The notes beneath the pieces are model-generated. The model had not been told where the DNA came from. It ran no database searches and saw only the letters and a program-made list of their open reading frames with translations. 64,000 nucleotides of DNA from Arthrobacter sp. DNA4 (GTDB taxonomy: Bacteria; Actinomycetota; Actinomycetes; Actinomycetales; Micrococcaceae). The DNA is taken from contig NZ_CP101466.1 in assembly GCF_024362385.1 (NCBI RefSeq), forward strand, positions 2,976,001 through 3,040,000, in the 5' to 3' direction. The position numbers and the translations under genes were made by a program. Of this stretch, positions 21,401 to 30,109 are shown one piece after another (the first letter of the stretch is position 1; every line of letters begins with the position of its first letter).

Positions 21401-22548
21401 TCCGGGAGCTGGGTCAGCGGCGGAGCCACCCAACCTCCGGGGAGGTGCCTCTTGTCGTCGTCGTCTCCGGCTGGGGATCCTGGGTGTCGGCTTTCCGTGC
21501 GGGACCGCTGGCATGGGCTGAGGACCTGGTCCATGACCTGGTCCGTGACGGCGCCCTGGCAGGGATAACGCTGCTGCTCTCCGGGGAACGGGAGCTTGTC
21601 ACTGCCAGGTTCTTCGGTGCCCTTCCCAACCGTTTCTATTTTCCGGCCGGTTCCACCGAGGAGAGCCGCGCCATGTGGCCACGAATGCCCTCGGTACCTG
21701 CAGTTGAAGGGAGGGCTGTTGCCTTCGGCCCGGTTTCAAACGGCAGTCCTGCTGTCTGCCAGTTCTACCGGAGCCCGGCCCCGAATTCACTGGGCAAAGG
21801 CGGCGCAGGATATCCGGTTGCCTCGCTGCGGCCATTCCGGCTGGAACCCCTCCCCGAGCAGATCACGGTGACGGAGGTGACAGCAAGGGCCGCACCGGCA
21901 CTCCGACAGGGTCCCTTAGACGAAGCCCAGCCAGGCCGGGAACCAGCCGCCGGCGGCCGTCCGCCGGAGCGCCCCATGACCCGCACGGGGCAACGGGATG
22001 TCTTCCTCGGAGTCGCCGGGGATGAGCTGGCCGCAGCGTCCTTCCGCATTCCGGCCAGCGGGGTAGTTGCGGTGCTTGGCAACCCCGGAAGCGGCAAGAG
22101 CAATACCCTGCGCGCATTGGAGGCACTCAACCCCGACCAACTGTGGTGCGCGCATCAAGGGCCATCCCAGGCCGCGGACGACTTTTGGGCGGACATGCTC
22201 CTGCAGGCGGGGAGTGGTTGTTTGCCGCGGGAGGCACTGCTGCTGGTTGACGACGTCGACCAGCTCGCACCTTCGGCATTGAGGGATGTGGGCGAACTAC
22301 ATGCCCTGGGCCATTCCCTGGTGGTAACCGCTGGTTACAGTCCTGCACTTCTCCATCGTGTCCCGCTCCTCATCAATGCACGGTCATCCGGCGCCGGGCT
22401 ACTGCTCGGCCCGCGTTCGATCGCTGACGGCGACCTTTTCGGGATACGGTTCGACGTCGAGTCCAATCCCCCGCCGGGACGTGCTGCCCTCATCACCGGC
22501 GGCCGGGCCGTCCCCCTCCAGGTGGCGTGGGCTGGAGCAGATGGGTGA
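18466..22548 (+). CDS. EssC/EccC-like FHA-FtsK/SpoIIIE ATPase (orphan)
   Basis: This is a 1360-residue membrane-linked ATPase. In order it has an N-terminal basic and Pro-rich region; an FHA domain (about residues 95-175: YSIGR, SREHARV, NGTYVDG), which reads phosphothreonine; and two close membrane segments (about 213-255). Then come three ATPase modules. Module 1 is intact (GTTGSGKSE near 575-583; VIVIDEF near 680). Module 2 has a degenerate P-loop (GSPASGAGAA near 913). Module 3 has GNPGSGKSNT near 1203 and LLLVDDVDQL. This is the type VII secretion motor layout, but no WXG100, EccB/D/E or mycosin gene is in the window. The ATG at 18466 has AAGGA nine bases upstream; the frame continues to 18223 without a better start. 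Confidence 0.85.
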   Translation: MTLNFTLVGGPGSSPEQLPVELSISAPTGTPGDMIHEQLVRKFRTGAVTVDGEDLRCVAFGVPPLVEAAILVDGGPIPSSRRPRRRPSPEAAAPLALAIHSGAAAGTVVPLRRGSYSIGRSGTRIVIPDPELSREHARVVVTDTDILLIDLDSANGTYVDGERIRTKVISTDSSIRCGQSNLSLVFADPPGRALADAGQSVTEPIVVPARVDAGNRAALVLTAVLPLAAGVMLAVFTGMWMFLAFSAASAFAVLVPAVSGRRQRRDLSAALQAAVEEDRERRRRSAPSLSLVALAAPRGKETSGPGSGGGVWLRLGQAAQAANVRIEPAGAGPTVPPAGAVPLVLDPGRGLTTIGGPRFATDGAIRSILMQLGGYPRAGRTHVLVHGKPGSLPLAARYLPRVTLTATPHAALGVVTSGHPHGCERAVLLIRGESSEGAADDSIRDAAIRHGWQVLHFRPEEGEWPTPDVFLSERRSVLFEELCETIFVPDLVPEDVFTGFCRRMAGATRQGTVQGGTVPATCSLGDVLPLTSAATAARWGSSGQKDGLAVPLGLTAAGTKTLDLQHDGPHLLVAGTTGSGKSELLCSLTLALALSYPPERVNFFLIDFKGGSGLGPLSDLVHCVGLQTDLSSSEMERTLTSLRAELQLREQCLAAARVPDLSAYRSTKAAEDFVLPHLVIVIDEFRMLVEDAPEALRELLRIASIGRSLGIHLIMATQRPQGALTADIRANVTSSIALRVQSDMESVDVVNCRSAAAISVDAPGRAFLARGTEAAEEFQGASLAVAATGGASCPVAVHRTIDFLAGQVTRPGKAPASVPTPAEAVEPLAAMVRNLCTQQEKQVPRRPVASPLPEDLEEPVPGGQSPCSAAPASRPLEPVNPTGEVRLGLMDMPEQQRVEALAWSPVRHRHAAFIGSPASGAGAALELAVHTLMTCGSEAHFYVLDATGGFLPLASAGRVGALAGLDDLRRGVRILERLVRELGQRRSHPTSGEVPLVVVVSGWGSWVSAFRAGPLAWAEDLVHDLVRDGALAGITLLLSGERELVTARFFGALPNRFYFPAGSTEESRAMWPRMPSVPAVEGRAVAFGPVSNGSPAVCQFYRSPAPNSLGKGGAGYPVASLRPFRLEPLPEQITVTEVTARAAPALRQGPLDEAQPGREPAAGGRPPERPMTRTGQRDVFLGVAGDELAAASFRIPASGVVAVLGNPGSGKSNTLRALEALNPDQLWCAHQGPSQAADDFWADMLLQAGSGCLPREALLLVDDVDQLAPSALRDVGELHALGHSLVVTAGYSPALLHRVPLLINARSSGAGLLLGPRSIADGDLFGIRFDVESNPPPGRAALITGGRAVPLQVAWAGADG

Positions 22549-22604
22549 CCGGCCCGCGGGCCAGGACGTGCACACCGTCAGCCACATATCGGGGACGATC
22601 CAGC

Positions 22605-23093
22605 TCAGAGGGCAGGGGGTGCACTCCCTGTGCGGGAGGCATATCTGACAACCGGGTTGGTAAAGAGGAGAACGATGGCGGTGACGGCGGGGACGACCAT
22701 CGCCAGGCCGGCCAGGACGAGGCCGCTGGTCATCGTGGGCACCCCGATGGTGAGGACGAATAGCTGGGCGACCAGCGCTGCCGCCCTGGTCCACCGGTAG
22801 CCCCGGTAGAGGAAGACTGCCACCGCGTACAGCCACGCCGAAAAAGCCAACAGGAGTCCCAAAGTGAAGACGGCACCCCAGAAGGACAGGACCGGGCTGC
22901 CACTGAGCAGCTCGTAGGCATACCAGCCAGCTGCCGCCAGGAGGGCAGTGGCCTCGGCAGCCGCAACGATGGCGACGACTTTCGCGGCCGTGGGCACCGG
23001 GTTCCGCCGCCCGTTCGTCCCGCCGTCGGGGACGCCGCCGGGTTCGTCGGAAGAGGATGGGGTACCTGCTGGGTCTACCGGGGGTCTTGACAC
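22605..23093 (-). CDS. small four-helix membrane protein, function unknown
   Basis: This protein has 162 residues from a GTG start. A polar N-terminal tail of about 35 residues rich in Pro, Gly and Ser is followed by four membrane segments (about 37-60, 70-92, 103-120 and 125-147). I recognise no domain. It lies in the gap between the FHA-FtsK gene, whose stop is 57 bases away on the other strand, and whiB, with which it is divergent. Similar small membrane proteins occur next to actinobacterial regulatory genes, but I assign no function. Confidence 0.7.
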   Translation of the reverse strand: MSRPPVDPAGTPSSSDEPGGVPDGGTNGRRNPVPTAAKVVAIVAAAEATALLAAAGWYAYELLSGSPVLSFWGAVFTLGLLLAFSAWLYAVAVFLYRGYRWTRAAALVAQLFVLTIGVPTMTSGLVLAGLAMVVPAVTAIVLLFTNPVVRYASRTGSAPPAL

Positions 23094-23235
23094 ACTGGCA
23101 CCCTACCGGACATAGTCGGACACTGGTGAGGGCCGGAGCAGCCACTGTGATGCATCGCTCAGGTTTCGTGGGATATCAGGCGTTATTACCCCTTGTTTAC
23201 ACAGCGTTAACATGACAGGCTTGATGCAGATGACC

Positions 23236-23258
23236 AAGGGGGCCCAGAGGGCCCTTTT
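23236..23258 (+). promoter_or_regulatory. terminator-like hairpin in the whiB leader region
   Basis: GGGCCC-AGA-GGGCCC followed by TTTT forms a short strong hairpin about 50 bases before the whiB start. No plus-strand gene ends just upstream, so it may act on the whiB transcript itself as an attenuator-like element. The transcription start is not known. Confidence 0.45.
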
Positions 23259-23304
23259 CCTTTGTAGCCACTAGTGAATAATTTCACAAAGGCTTATCCC
23301 AGAA

Positions 23305-23571
23305 ATGGAGCAACTGATCAGCATGGATTGGCGTAACCGCGCAGCGTGCCTCGACAAGGACCCGGAACTGTTCTTCCCCGTCGGGAATACAGGACCGGCC
23401 CTCCTGCAGATCGAGGAAGCCAAGAGCGTCTGCCGCCGGTGCCCCGTTGTCGACACCTGCTTGCAGTGGGCCCTTGAGTCCGGCCAGGACGCCGGAGTCT
23501 GGGGCGGAATGAGCGAAGACGAGCGCCGCGCCCTGAAGCGGCGCGCTGCCCGCGCACGCCGCGCTTCCTAG
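23305..23571 (+). CDS. whiB1: WhiB-family iron-sulfur regulator, WhiB1 type
   Basis: This 88-residue protein has the four cluster-binding cysteines (C15, C43, C46 and C52; CRRCPVVDTC), the GVWGG turn and the Arg-rich C terminus (RRALKRRAARARR) that binds DNA. WhiB1 proteins carry an NO-sensitive 4Fe-4S cluster and bind the major sigma factor to control transcription. The block MDWRNRAACLDKDPELFFPVGN matches WhiB1/WblE orthologues closely, so the second ATG at 23323 may be the real start; neither ATG has an ideally spaced ribosome site. As in Mycobacterium, the PdtaS-type kinase gene is adjacent and convergent. Confidence 0.93.
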   Translation: MEQLISMDWRNRAACLDKDPELFFPVGNTGPALLQIEEAKSVCRRCPVVDTCLQWALESGQDAGVWGGMSEDERRALKRRAARARRAS

Positions 23572-23615
23572 GATCCCGGTGCCGGCGAAACGGCACAAGA
23601 CGACGCTACCGGCAC

Positions 23616-23662
23616 ACAGAGGCCCCGCGACAAATCCATTTCGGATTGTCACGGGGCCTCTG
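23616..23662. terminator. bidirectional terminator between whiB and the histidine kinase gene
   Basis: A long, almost perfect stem (ACAGAGGCCCCG...CGGGGCCTCTGT, extended inward by GACAAATCC / GGATTGTC) has a short loop. It lies in the convergent gap and can serve both genes. Confidence 0.85.
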
Positions 23663-23709
23663 TCAGTTCAAGCCCGCGGTCAGTTAAACCACTGGCCGGA
23701 GCGCACCTC

Positions 23710-25176
23710 CTACTTCCCGGCCAGGCTGAGCCGGATCTTGACCTCGGTCCCGCCGCCCTCGCGGCGCTCCCACGTGATGGTCCCGCCGAGCTCACTCGTG
23801 ACGAGGGTCCGCACAATCTGCAGGCCAAGGCCCTCCACATGCGGGGTCTGCGGAAGGCCCACGCCGTCATCGGCGATGGTTACAGTCAGCTCTTCGCCGT
23901 CCTCCGCTTCGGACCGGTCGGCCACCAGCCAAACCGTGCCCGCCCTCCCCTCAAGGCCGTGCTCCACAGCATTGGTCACCAGTTCGTTGATCACCAGGGC
24001 AAGCGGCGTGGCGAGATCGCTGGGGAGCTCCCCGAAGCTGCCGGAGCGTTCCGTCCTGACCTGCTGGGAAGGGGAAGCCACTTCCGCGGACAGCCGGAAC
24101 TGGCGGCCGATCAGTTCATCGAAATCAACGCTCTGCGTCAGTCCCTGCGACAACGTCTCATGGACCAGTGCGATGGTGGCCACGCGGCGCATGGCCTGCT
24201 CCAGGCCCTGTTTTGCTTCATCGCTCACCATCCGCCGGGACTGCATCCGCAGCAGCGCAGCCACCGTCTGCAGATTGTTCTTGACCCGGTGGTGGATTTC
24301 GCGGATGGTGGCGTCCTTGGTTACCAGCTCCATTTCACGGCGGCGCAGCTCTGAGACATCGCGGCAGAGGACCAGCGCGCCGAATCGCTGCTGCTCGTCC
24401 CGGAGCGGGATGGCACGCAGGGACAGGCTTACTCCCCTGGACTCAATCTCGCTGCGCCAGGGCATGCGGCCGGTAACTACAAGCGGCAGGGTCTCATCGA
24501 CCAGCCGGCGGTCCTTGAGCAGGCCCGCGGTTACCTCAGCGAGCGAACGTCCCTCCAGGGACTCCCCGTCGCCCAGCCTGCGGAAGGCTGAAACTCCGTT
24601 TGGGCTCGCGTACTGCACCACCCCGTCGGCATCCAGCCTGATCAGCCCGTCGCCCACGCGGGGAGCGCCCCGCCGGGAGCCCGTGGGAGAGGCAAAGTCC
24701 GGCCACAATCCCAGCGTGCCCATCCTTAGCAGATCGTAGGCGCACTGCCGGTAGGTCAACTCAAGCCGGGACGGCATCCGTGAACTGGAGAGGTCCATAT
24801 GGGTGGTAACAACTGCAAGTGTCCGGCCGTTGCGCACCATGGGGACAGCCTCTACCCGCAGGGCCATCTCACTGTTCCAGTTCGTCTCGCTGGAGCGCTC
24901 AATGGACCTGCTGTTCCATGCCTTGTCCACGAGCGGCTGCAGGTCGGAGCGGATACCCTCACCCACGAAGTCACTGTGGAATGCCGTGTGCGTGGTGGAA
25001 GGACGCACGTGGGCCAGGGCAATGTAGCCAAGCTCCGGGTGGGGGAACCACAGCGCCAGGTCGGCGAACGCAAGGTCCGCGACCATCTGCCAGTCCCCCA
25101 CCAGGAGGTGCAGCCACTCGGCATCGCCCGGCCCGAAATCAGCGTGCTCCCTGATGGGGTCCGTAAAGATTGCCAC
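23710..25176 (-). CDS. pdtaS: PdtaS-like sensor histidine kinase
   Basis: This 488-residue cytosolic kinase matches PdtaS in layout: an N-terminal GAF-like H_kinase_N domain (about 1-155), a PAS domain (about 170-280) and a HisKA_2 dimerisation helix. The phospho-acceptor is in REIHHRVKNNLQTV (His295/296). The HATPase_c domain has NELVTNAVEHG, DDGVGLP and GLGLQIV. PdtaS phosphorylates PdtaR, an ANTAR protein that acts on RNA; pdtaR is not in this window. The ATG has GGAGGTG eight bases before it. It has no membrane segments. Adjacency to whiB mirrors Mycobacterium (Rv3219/Rv3220c). Confidence 0.9.
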   Translation of the reverse strand: MAIFTDPIREHADFGPGDAEWLHLLVGDWQMVADLAFADLALWFPHPELGYIALAHVRPSTTHTAFHSDFVGEGIRSDLQPLVDKAWNSRSIERSSETNWNSEMALRVEAVPMVRNGRTLAVVTTHMDLSSSRMPSRLELTYRQCAYDLLRMGTLGLWPDFASPTGSRRGAPRVGDGLIRLDADGVVQYASPNGVSAFRRLGDGESLEGRSLAEVTAGLLKDRRLVDETLPLVVTGRMPWRSEIESRGVSLSLRAIPLRDEQQRFGALVLCRDVSELRRREMELVTKDATIREIHHRVKNNLQTVAALLRMQSRRMVSDEAKQGLEQAMRRVATIALVHETLSQGLTQSVDFDELIGRQFRLSAEVASPSQQVRTERSGSFGELPSDLATPLALVINELVTNAVEHGLEGRAGTVWLVADRSEAEDGEELTVTIADDGVGLPQTPHVEGLGLQIVRTLVTSELGGTITWERREGGGTEVKIRLSLAGK

Positions 25177-25203
25177 TGCACCTCCAGTTACGGCGCCTGC
25201 TTC

Positions 25204-28200
25204 CTAGCGCCGGACGATTGACCTCAAGAGCCTCAATGCTACCGACAGTGAGGCCATGTCGTCGGCCTCCAGTGCGTTCACCTCGTCGAACATGCTCTTT
25301 GCCCGGCCCAACTGCTCGGCATTTTGCGCCTCCCAGTCCTTGAGCCGCGCATCCGGCGACCCGGTGGCGGACGTGGCGTCCAGCACCGCCGTCGTCATAT
25401 CCGACACCGTTGAGTACAGGTCATCGCGCAACGCTGCCCGTGCCAGCGCCTGCCACCGGTCCTGCCGGGGAAGGCTGCTGATCCGTTCAAGCAGCGAGTC
25501 CGCGTGGAACCGGTTGAACACGGTGTAGTAAACGGCCGCGATCTCCTCTACCCGGTCCTTCCGGGAGCGGGCGATCTTGGCGATGTCCAACAGCACGAAG
25601 CTCTCGAACAACTCGGCCCAGCGCAGCGCAAGGCCTTCCGGGAGTTCCCACTCGCGCCCCTTCGCCAGCCACGCCGCCACCCGCTCGCGGTCGTCGCCGC
25701 GGAGGTAGTCCAGCAGCCGGGCGCGCATGGGATCCATCAGCGGCTTGAACTCTGCCACCACCTCGGCAATGGGGCGGGAAACACTTTCCTGGCTGAGCAG
25801 CCAGCGGACTGCCCGGTCCAGGAGCCGACGGATGTCCAGGTGAACTGTGCTCCAGTGCTCCGTGGGGAACGAGGCAGGCAGGCTGTTCAGTTCCCCCACC
25901 ATCGCGTCCAGCTCATATACCTCGCGCAGCGCCACAAACGCCTTGGCCACGGCAACTTCGCTGGCCGAGGTTTCCTCCATCACCCGGAAGGCAAACGTGA
26001 TACCGCCAAGGTTGATCATGTCGTTGGCCACCACCGTGGCGATGATTTCGCGGCGCAGCGGATGCGTGTCCAGTTCGGCGTCAAAACGTTCACGAAGCTG
26101 GTGCGGGAAGTAGGCACGCAGGGTGTCACGGAACCAGGGGTCATCGGCGAGATCGCTGTCCCGCAGGGCCGACGCCAGCTCGATCTTCGCGTAGGCGGCC
26201 AGTACTGACAGCTCCGGAGACGTCAGCCCCTGGCCCTGCTGCAGCCGTTCCCGCAGCGTTTCGGTGGTGGGCAGCGCCTCCAAATCGCGCTTAAGGTCGG
26301 CGCTCTTCTCCAGGCAGTCCATGAGCCGCTCGTAACTCGGGCTCCACTCAGCCACCCGCGTCCGGTCGTTCAGGAGCAGGATGTTCTGGTCGATGTTGTC
26401 TTCGAGAACCAGGCGCCCCACTTCATCGGTCATGGAGGCAAGGAAGTCAGCGCGCTCCCCGCGGCAACTTGCGGCAGCAACCATCCGGTCAACGAAGATC
26501 TTGATGTTGACCTCATGGTCGGAGCAATCCACACCGGCGGAGTTGTCGATGGCGTCCGTGTTGAGGATGACCCCCTGCAGCGCTGCTTCAATGCGGCCGC
26601 GCTGGGTCATTCCCAGGTTGCCGCCTTCACCCACTACCTTCACCCGCAGGTCCCGGCCGTTGACCCGGATGGCATCGTTGGCTTTATCGCCTACGGAGGC
26701 GTTCGACTCGGAAGACGCCTTGACGTAGGTTCCGATTCCGCCGTTGTAGAGCAGGTCAGCCGGCGCCAACAGGATGGCACGCAGGAGTTCAGGCGGGCTG
26801 AGCTCAGCGGTTTCCGCCGGAAGCCCCAGCGCGGCCCGGACCTGCGGGGACACGGGAATGGACTTGGCCTGACGGGCGAAGACACCGCCGCCTTCGCTGA
26901 TCAGCGACTTGTCGTAGTCGTCCCAGGAAGACCTGGGCAGGTCGAACAGCCGCTGGCGCTCCGCGAACGAGGCTGCCTCATCCGGGTTGGGGTCCACGAA
27001 GATGTGCCGGTGGTCAAATGCCGCCAGCAGGCGGATGTGCCGGGACAGCAGCATCCCGTTGCCGAACACGTCGCCGGACATGTCCCCCACGCCAACCACG
27101 GTGAAAGGTTCGGTCTGGGTATCCAGGTCCAGTTCGCTGAAGTGGCGCTTCACCGACTCCCAGGCGCCCCGCGCCGTGATGCCCATGGCCTTGTGGTCGT
27201 AGCCCACGGAACCGCCGGAGGCGAATGCGTCCCCCAGCCAGAAGCCATACTCCGCGGACAGCCCGTTGGCGATGTCCGAGAAAGTAGCCGTTCCCTTGTC
27301 CGCCGCGACCACAAGATAGGAGTCGTCGTCGTCATGCCGGACAACGTTCGACGGCGGCACGAGCCGTTCGCCGCCGCCCTCGGTAAGGAGGTTGTCGGTA
27401 AGGTCCAGCAACCCGCGGATGAACGTCTTGTAGCTTTCGACGCCTTCGGCCATCCAGGCCGCGCGGTCGGTTGCGGGGTCCGGAAGCTGCTTCGCGAAGA
27501 AGCCGCCCTTGGCTCCCGTAGGCACGATAACGGCATTCTTGACCGTCTGCGCCTTAACCAGGCCCAGGACTTCCGTGCGGAAGTCCTCCCGCCTGTCGGA
27601 CCAGCGGAGCCCGCCGCGGGCAACCTTGCCGAACCGGAGGTGCACACCCTCGACGCGCGGGGAGTAAACCCAGATTTCGAACATGGGCCGCGGGAACGGC
27701 AGCCCTTCAATATGGGCGGGATCCAGCTTGAAGCTCAGGTGCGGCTTGTTTTGGTAAAAGTTGGTGCGGAGGGTGGCCTCGATCAGGTTGACGAAGGTGC
27801 GCAGCACGCGGTCGGCGTCGAGAGTGGCAACTTTTTCGATGGACGCTGCCAGTTCCTGCCGCACCGAAGCCTGGGCCTCAGCGCGTTCACCATCGCTGAT
27901 GGAGGGATCGAAGCGGGCCGCGAAGAGGGCGCTCAGCCCCCTGGTCACATCCGCGTTGGCCAGGAGAGTGTCCGCCATGAAGCCGAAGGAACTGCTGTTG
28001 CCCATCTGGCGCATGTACCGGGCGTAGGCGCGGAGCATGGTGATTTGCCGCCATTGCAGACCTTCCCGCAACACCAGTCGGTCAAAGTTGTCCGATTCCG
28101 CAGCACCGGTGACGGCCGCGCCAAAGGAGTCGGCAAGAAGCCCGCCCGTGGACAGGGGGTCCACTCCCGCCGGGTACTTCAGCCCCAGGTCGTACAGGAA

Positions 28201-30054
28201 GAAGTCCCGGTGGTCTGCTGTTTCGATTTCAAAGGGCCGCTCGTCCAGGACCTCGAGCCCGAGGTTGTGGAAGTAGGGCAGGATCTGGCTCAGGCTTTTG
28301 GGCTCCAGCATGTAGAGCTTTACCCGGGCGTCTTCCTCCAGTGTTGCACCGGCGCCTTCGGGAAGGTACACGTGGACTCCAGGACGGTCCTGCCGTGCCC
28401 CGGCGTTCCGCTCGGCGGCGGCCCCGTACTTTTCGAACCGGGCGATGTCTTCGAGGGCGTCCTCCACTTCGTAGTCCACGCGGTAGCTGGCCGGGAACGC
28501 CTCGGCCCAGGTGGCAGCCAGTTCCTTGGCCTCGGCTGGGTCCCGGCCCTCACGCAGGACCTCCGCGATGCCTTCGCTCCAGGACCTCGCCGCCCGGACC
28601 AGCCGCTTTTCCAGCTCGTCGCTGTTGACGTGGCTGACGTCGGCGTCCTTGGGCAGCCGGATGCGGAAGAACAGGCGCGCGAGTGCCGATTCGGTCATCC
28701 GGGCTTCGTAGTCGATCGAGACTGCCTGGAAGGTTTCCCGAAGTTCCTGTTCGATGCGAAGCCGGACGTTCGTGGTGTACCGGTCCCGGGGCAGGTACAC
28801 GACAGCGGACATGAAACGCCCATAGATGTCAGGCCTCAGGAACAGCCGGGTACGCCGCCGTTCCTGCAGTTTCTGGATTCCAAGCGCGGTTGCGGCCAAA
28901 TCGGGGATTTCGATCTGGAACAGCTCATCGCGTGGGTAGGTTTCCAGGATTCCCAGCAGGTCCTTGCCCGAGTGCGAGTCCGGCGGGAAGCCGGCGTTCT
29001 GGAGGACCGCATCCACCTTTTCCCGGACGATAGGAATGTCGCGGACGGAACCGGCATAGGCGCTGGTGGCAAAAAGGCCAATGAAGCGGCGTTCGCCGTT
29101 GACGTTACCCGCAGCGTCAAAGCTCTTGATGCCGATGTAGTCCAGGTACGCCGAGCGGTGCACGGTGGACCGTGAGTTGGCCTTGGTGATGACGAGGGCG
29201 CGCTTTTCCCGCGCCTTTTTACGGCCGGTATCAGTGAGGTGCTGGATGTGCGGGGAGTCCGCGGCTGCCCGGAGCAGTCCGAGGCCGCTGTCCTCGCGCA
29301 GTTCCAGGACGTCTTCGCCGTCGACGTTGAGCAGATCGTATTCGCGGTAGCCCAGGAACGTGAAGTTTCCATCGTCCAGCCAGCGCAGCAGATCCTTGGC
29401 CTGCCGCAATTCGGCAATCTGCGCAGAGTTGGCCACCTTGTCCAGGCTTTCGGCGATCTCCAGCGCCTTTTGGCGCATCCTTGGCCAGTCCTCGACGGCG
29501 GCCCTGACGTCGTTCAGGACGCGGGTCAGGCCCGCGAGCAGGGAAGTCTTCACTTCGTCGGAAACCCGGTGGATTTCGACGGCGATCCAGGACTCCATGT
29601 GCGAGGCATTTTCACCTTGCGCAATGAGGTGGGAAAGGTTGGGCATTGCCGCTGTGTCCCCGCTGGAAATGCCCAGGTGTGCCGGAACCCTGTTGACCTT
29701 GACCAGTTCGCCCGTTTCCCGGTTCCTGGTTGCTACGAAAAGCGGGTGGACCACGAGCCTGATGGCCGCGTGCTGCCGGACAAGTTCGGCGTTGACGGAG
29801 TCGACCAGGAACGGCATGTCGTCAGTAACGACAAAGATGACGCTGCTGTCCTCTTCATCGATGATCGCTATCTTCGCCTGACCGGGCTGCCGCACGGACG
29901 CTGCCCGGCGGTGTTCCTCGGCACGGGCTTCCAGAACATCCCGGGGGTAGCTTCGGGCATCCTCCTCAGCCAGGTGCTGGTAGTAGTCCCCCATGAAGCC
30001 TTCAAGGCCTTCAATGGAGAGGGGCTGGTCCTCCACACTGGATCCAGACGACAT
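25204..30054 (-). CDS. gdh: NAD-specific glutamate dehydrogenase, large (L180-type)
   Basis: This 1616-residue enzyme belongs to the very large bacterial NAD-GDH family (PF05088 type), which deaminates glutamate to 2-oxoglutarate. The long N-terminal half holds the regulatory ACT-like regions. The catalytic core includes GGLRWSDRREDFRTEV and AQTVKNAVIVPTGAKGGF (about 813-850). The dinucleotide-binding segment is GVGDMSGDVFGNGM (about 983). The frame reaches 30330, but the ATG at 30054 has a GGAGG box eight bases upstream and gives the usual start. It lies 55 bases downstream of the CpaE-like gene on the same strand, so read-through is possible. Confidence 0.95.
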   Translation of the reverse strand: MSSGSSVEDQPLSIEGLEGFMGDYYQHLAEEDARSYPRDVLEARAEEHRRAASVRQPGQAKIAIIDEEDSSVIFVVTDDMPFLVDSVNAELVRQHAAIRLVVHPLFVATRNRETGELVKVNRVPAHLGISSGDTAAMPNLSHLIAQGENASHMESWIAVEIHRVSDEVKTSLLAGLTRVLNDVRAAVEDWPRMRQKALEIAESLDKVANSAQIAELRQAKDLLRWLDDGNFTFLGYREYDLLNVDGEDVLELREDSGLGLLRAAADSPHIQHLTDTGRKKAREKRALVITKANSRSTVHRSAYLDYIGIKSFDAAGNVNGERRFIGLFATSAYAGSVRDIPIVREKVDAVLQNAGFPPDSHSGKDLLGILETYPRDELFQIEIPDLAATALGIQKLQERRRTRLFLRPDIYGRFMSAVVYLPRDRYTTNVRLRIEQELRETFQAVSIDYEARMTESALARLFFRIRLPKDADVSHVNSDELEKRLVRAARSWSEGIAEVLREGRDPAEAKELAATWAEAFPASYRVDYEVEDALEDIARFEKYGAAAERNAGARQDRPGVHVYLPEGAGATLEEDARVKLYMLEPKSLSQILPYFHNLGLEVLDERPFEIETADHRDFFLYDLGLKYPAGVDPLSTGGLLADSFGAAVTGAAESDNFDRLVLREGLQWRQITMLRAYARYMRQMGNSSSFGFMADTLLANADVTRGLSALFAARFDPSISDGERAEAQASVRQELAASIEKVATLDADRVLRTFVNLIEATLRTNFYQNKPHLSFKLDPAHIEGLPFPRPMFEIWVYSPRVEGVHLRFGKVARGGLRWSDRREDFRTEVLGLVKAQTVKNAVIVPTGAKGGFFAKQLPDPATDRAAWMAEGVESYKTFIRGLLDLTDNLLTEGGGERLVPPSNVVRHDDDDSYLVVAADKGTATFSDIANGLSAEYGFWLGDAFASGGSVGYDHKAMGITARGAWESVKRHFSELDLDTQTEPFTVVGVGDMSGDVFGNGMLLSRHIRLLAAFDHRHIFVDPNPDEAASFAERQRLFDLPRSSWDDYDKSLISEGGGVFARQAKSIPVSPQVRAALGLPAETAELSPPELLRAILLAPADLLYNGGIGTYVKASSESNASVGDKANDAIRVNGRDLRVKVVGEGGNLGMTQRGRIEAALQGVILNTDAIDNSAGVDCSDHEVNIKIFVDRMVAAASCRGERADFLASMTDEVGRLVLEDNIDQNILLLNDRTRVAEWSPSYERLMDCLEKSADLKRDLEALPTTETLRERLQQGQGLTSPELSVLAAYAKIELASALRDSDLADDPWFRDTLRAYFPHQLRERFDAELDTHPLRREIIATVVANDMINLGGITFAFRVMEETSASEVAVAKAFVALREVYELDAMVGELNSLPASFPTEHWSTVHLDIRRLLDRAVRWLLSQESVSRPIAEVVAEFKPLMDPMRARLLDYLRGDDRERVAAWLAKGREWELPEGLALRWAELFESFVLLDIAKIARSRKDRVEEIAAVYYTVFNRFHADSLLERISSLPRQDRWQALARAALRDDLYSTVSDMTTAVLDATSATGSPDARLKDWEAQNAEQLGRAKSMFDEVNALEADDMASLSVALRLLRSIVRR

Positions 30055-30109
30055 CGACAACGCCTCCATCAGAGATATTCGCCGCACCTTTGCAGCTCTT
30101 ATGGCGAGC

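Noticed and set aside
22551..22562. Perfect palindrome GGCCCGCGGGCC just after the FHA-FtsK stop
   Set aside because: There is no loop and no T-run, so it cannot form a normal terminator; such GC palindromes are common at this base composition.
23155..23170. CRP-like half site TGTGATGCATCGCTCA upstream of whiB
   Set aside because: Only the left half matches TGTGA; the right half is poor, so I do not call a CRP site although mycobacterial whiB1 is CRP-controlled.
26515..29175. Long plus-strand open frame of 886 codons opposite the glutamate dehydrogenase gene
   Set aside because: It lies wholly antisense to a gene with clear family motifs. Long antisense frames are expected in high-GC DNA, and its translation shows no recognisable domain.
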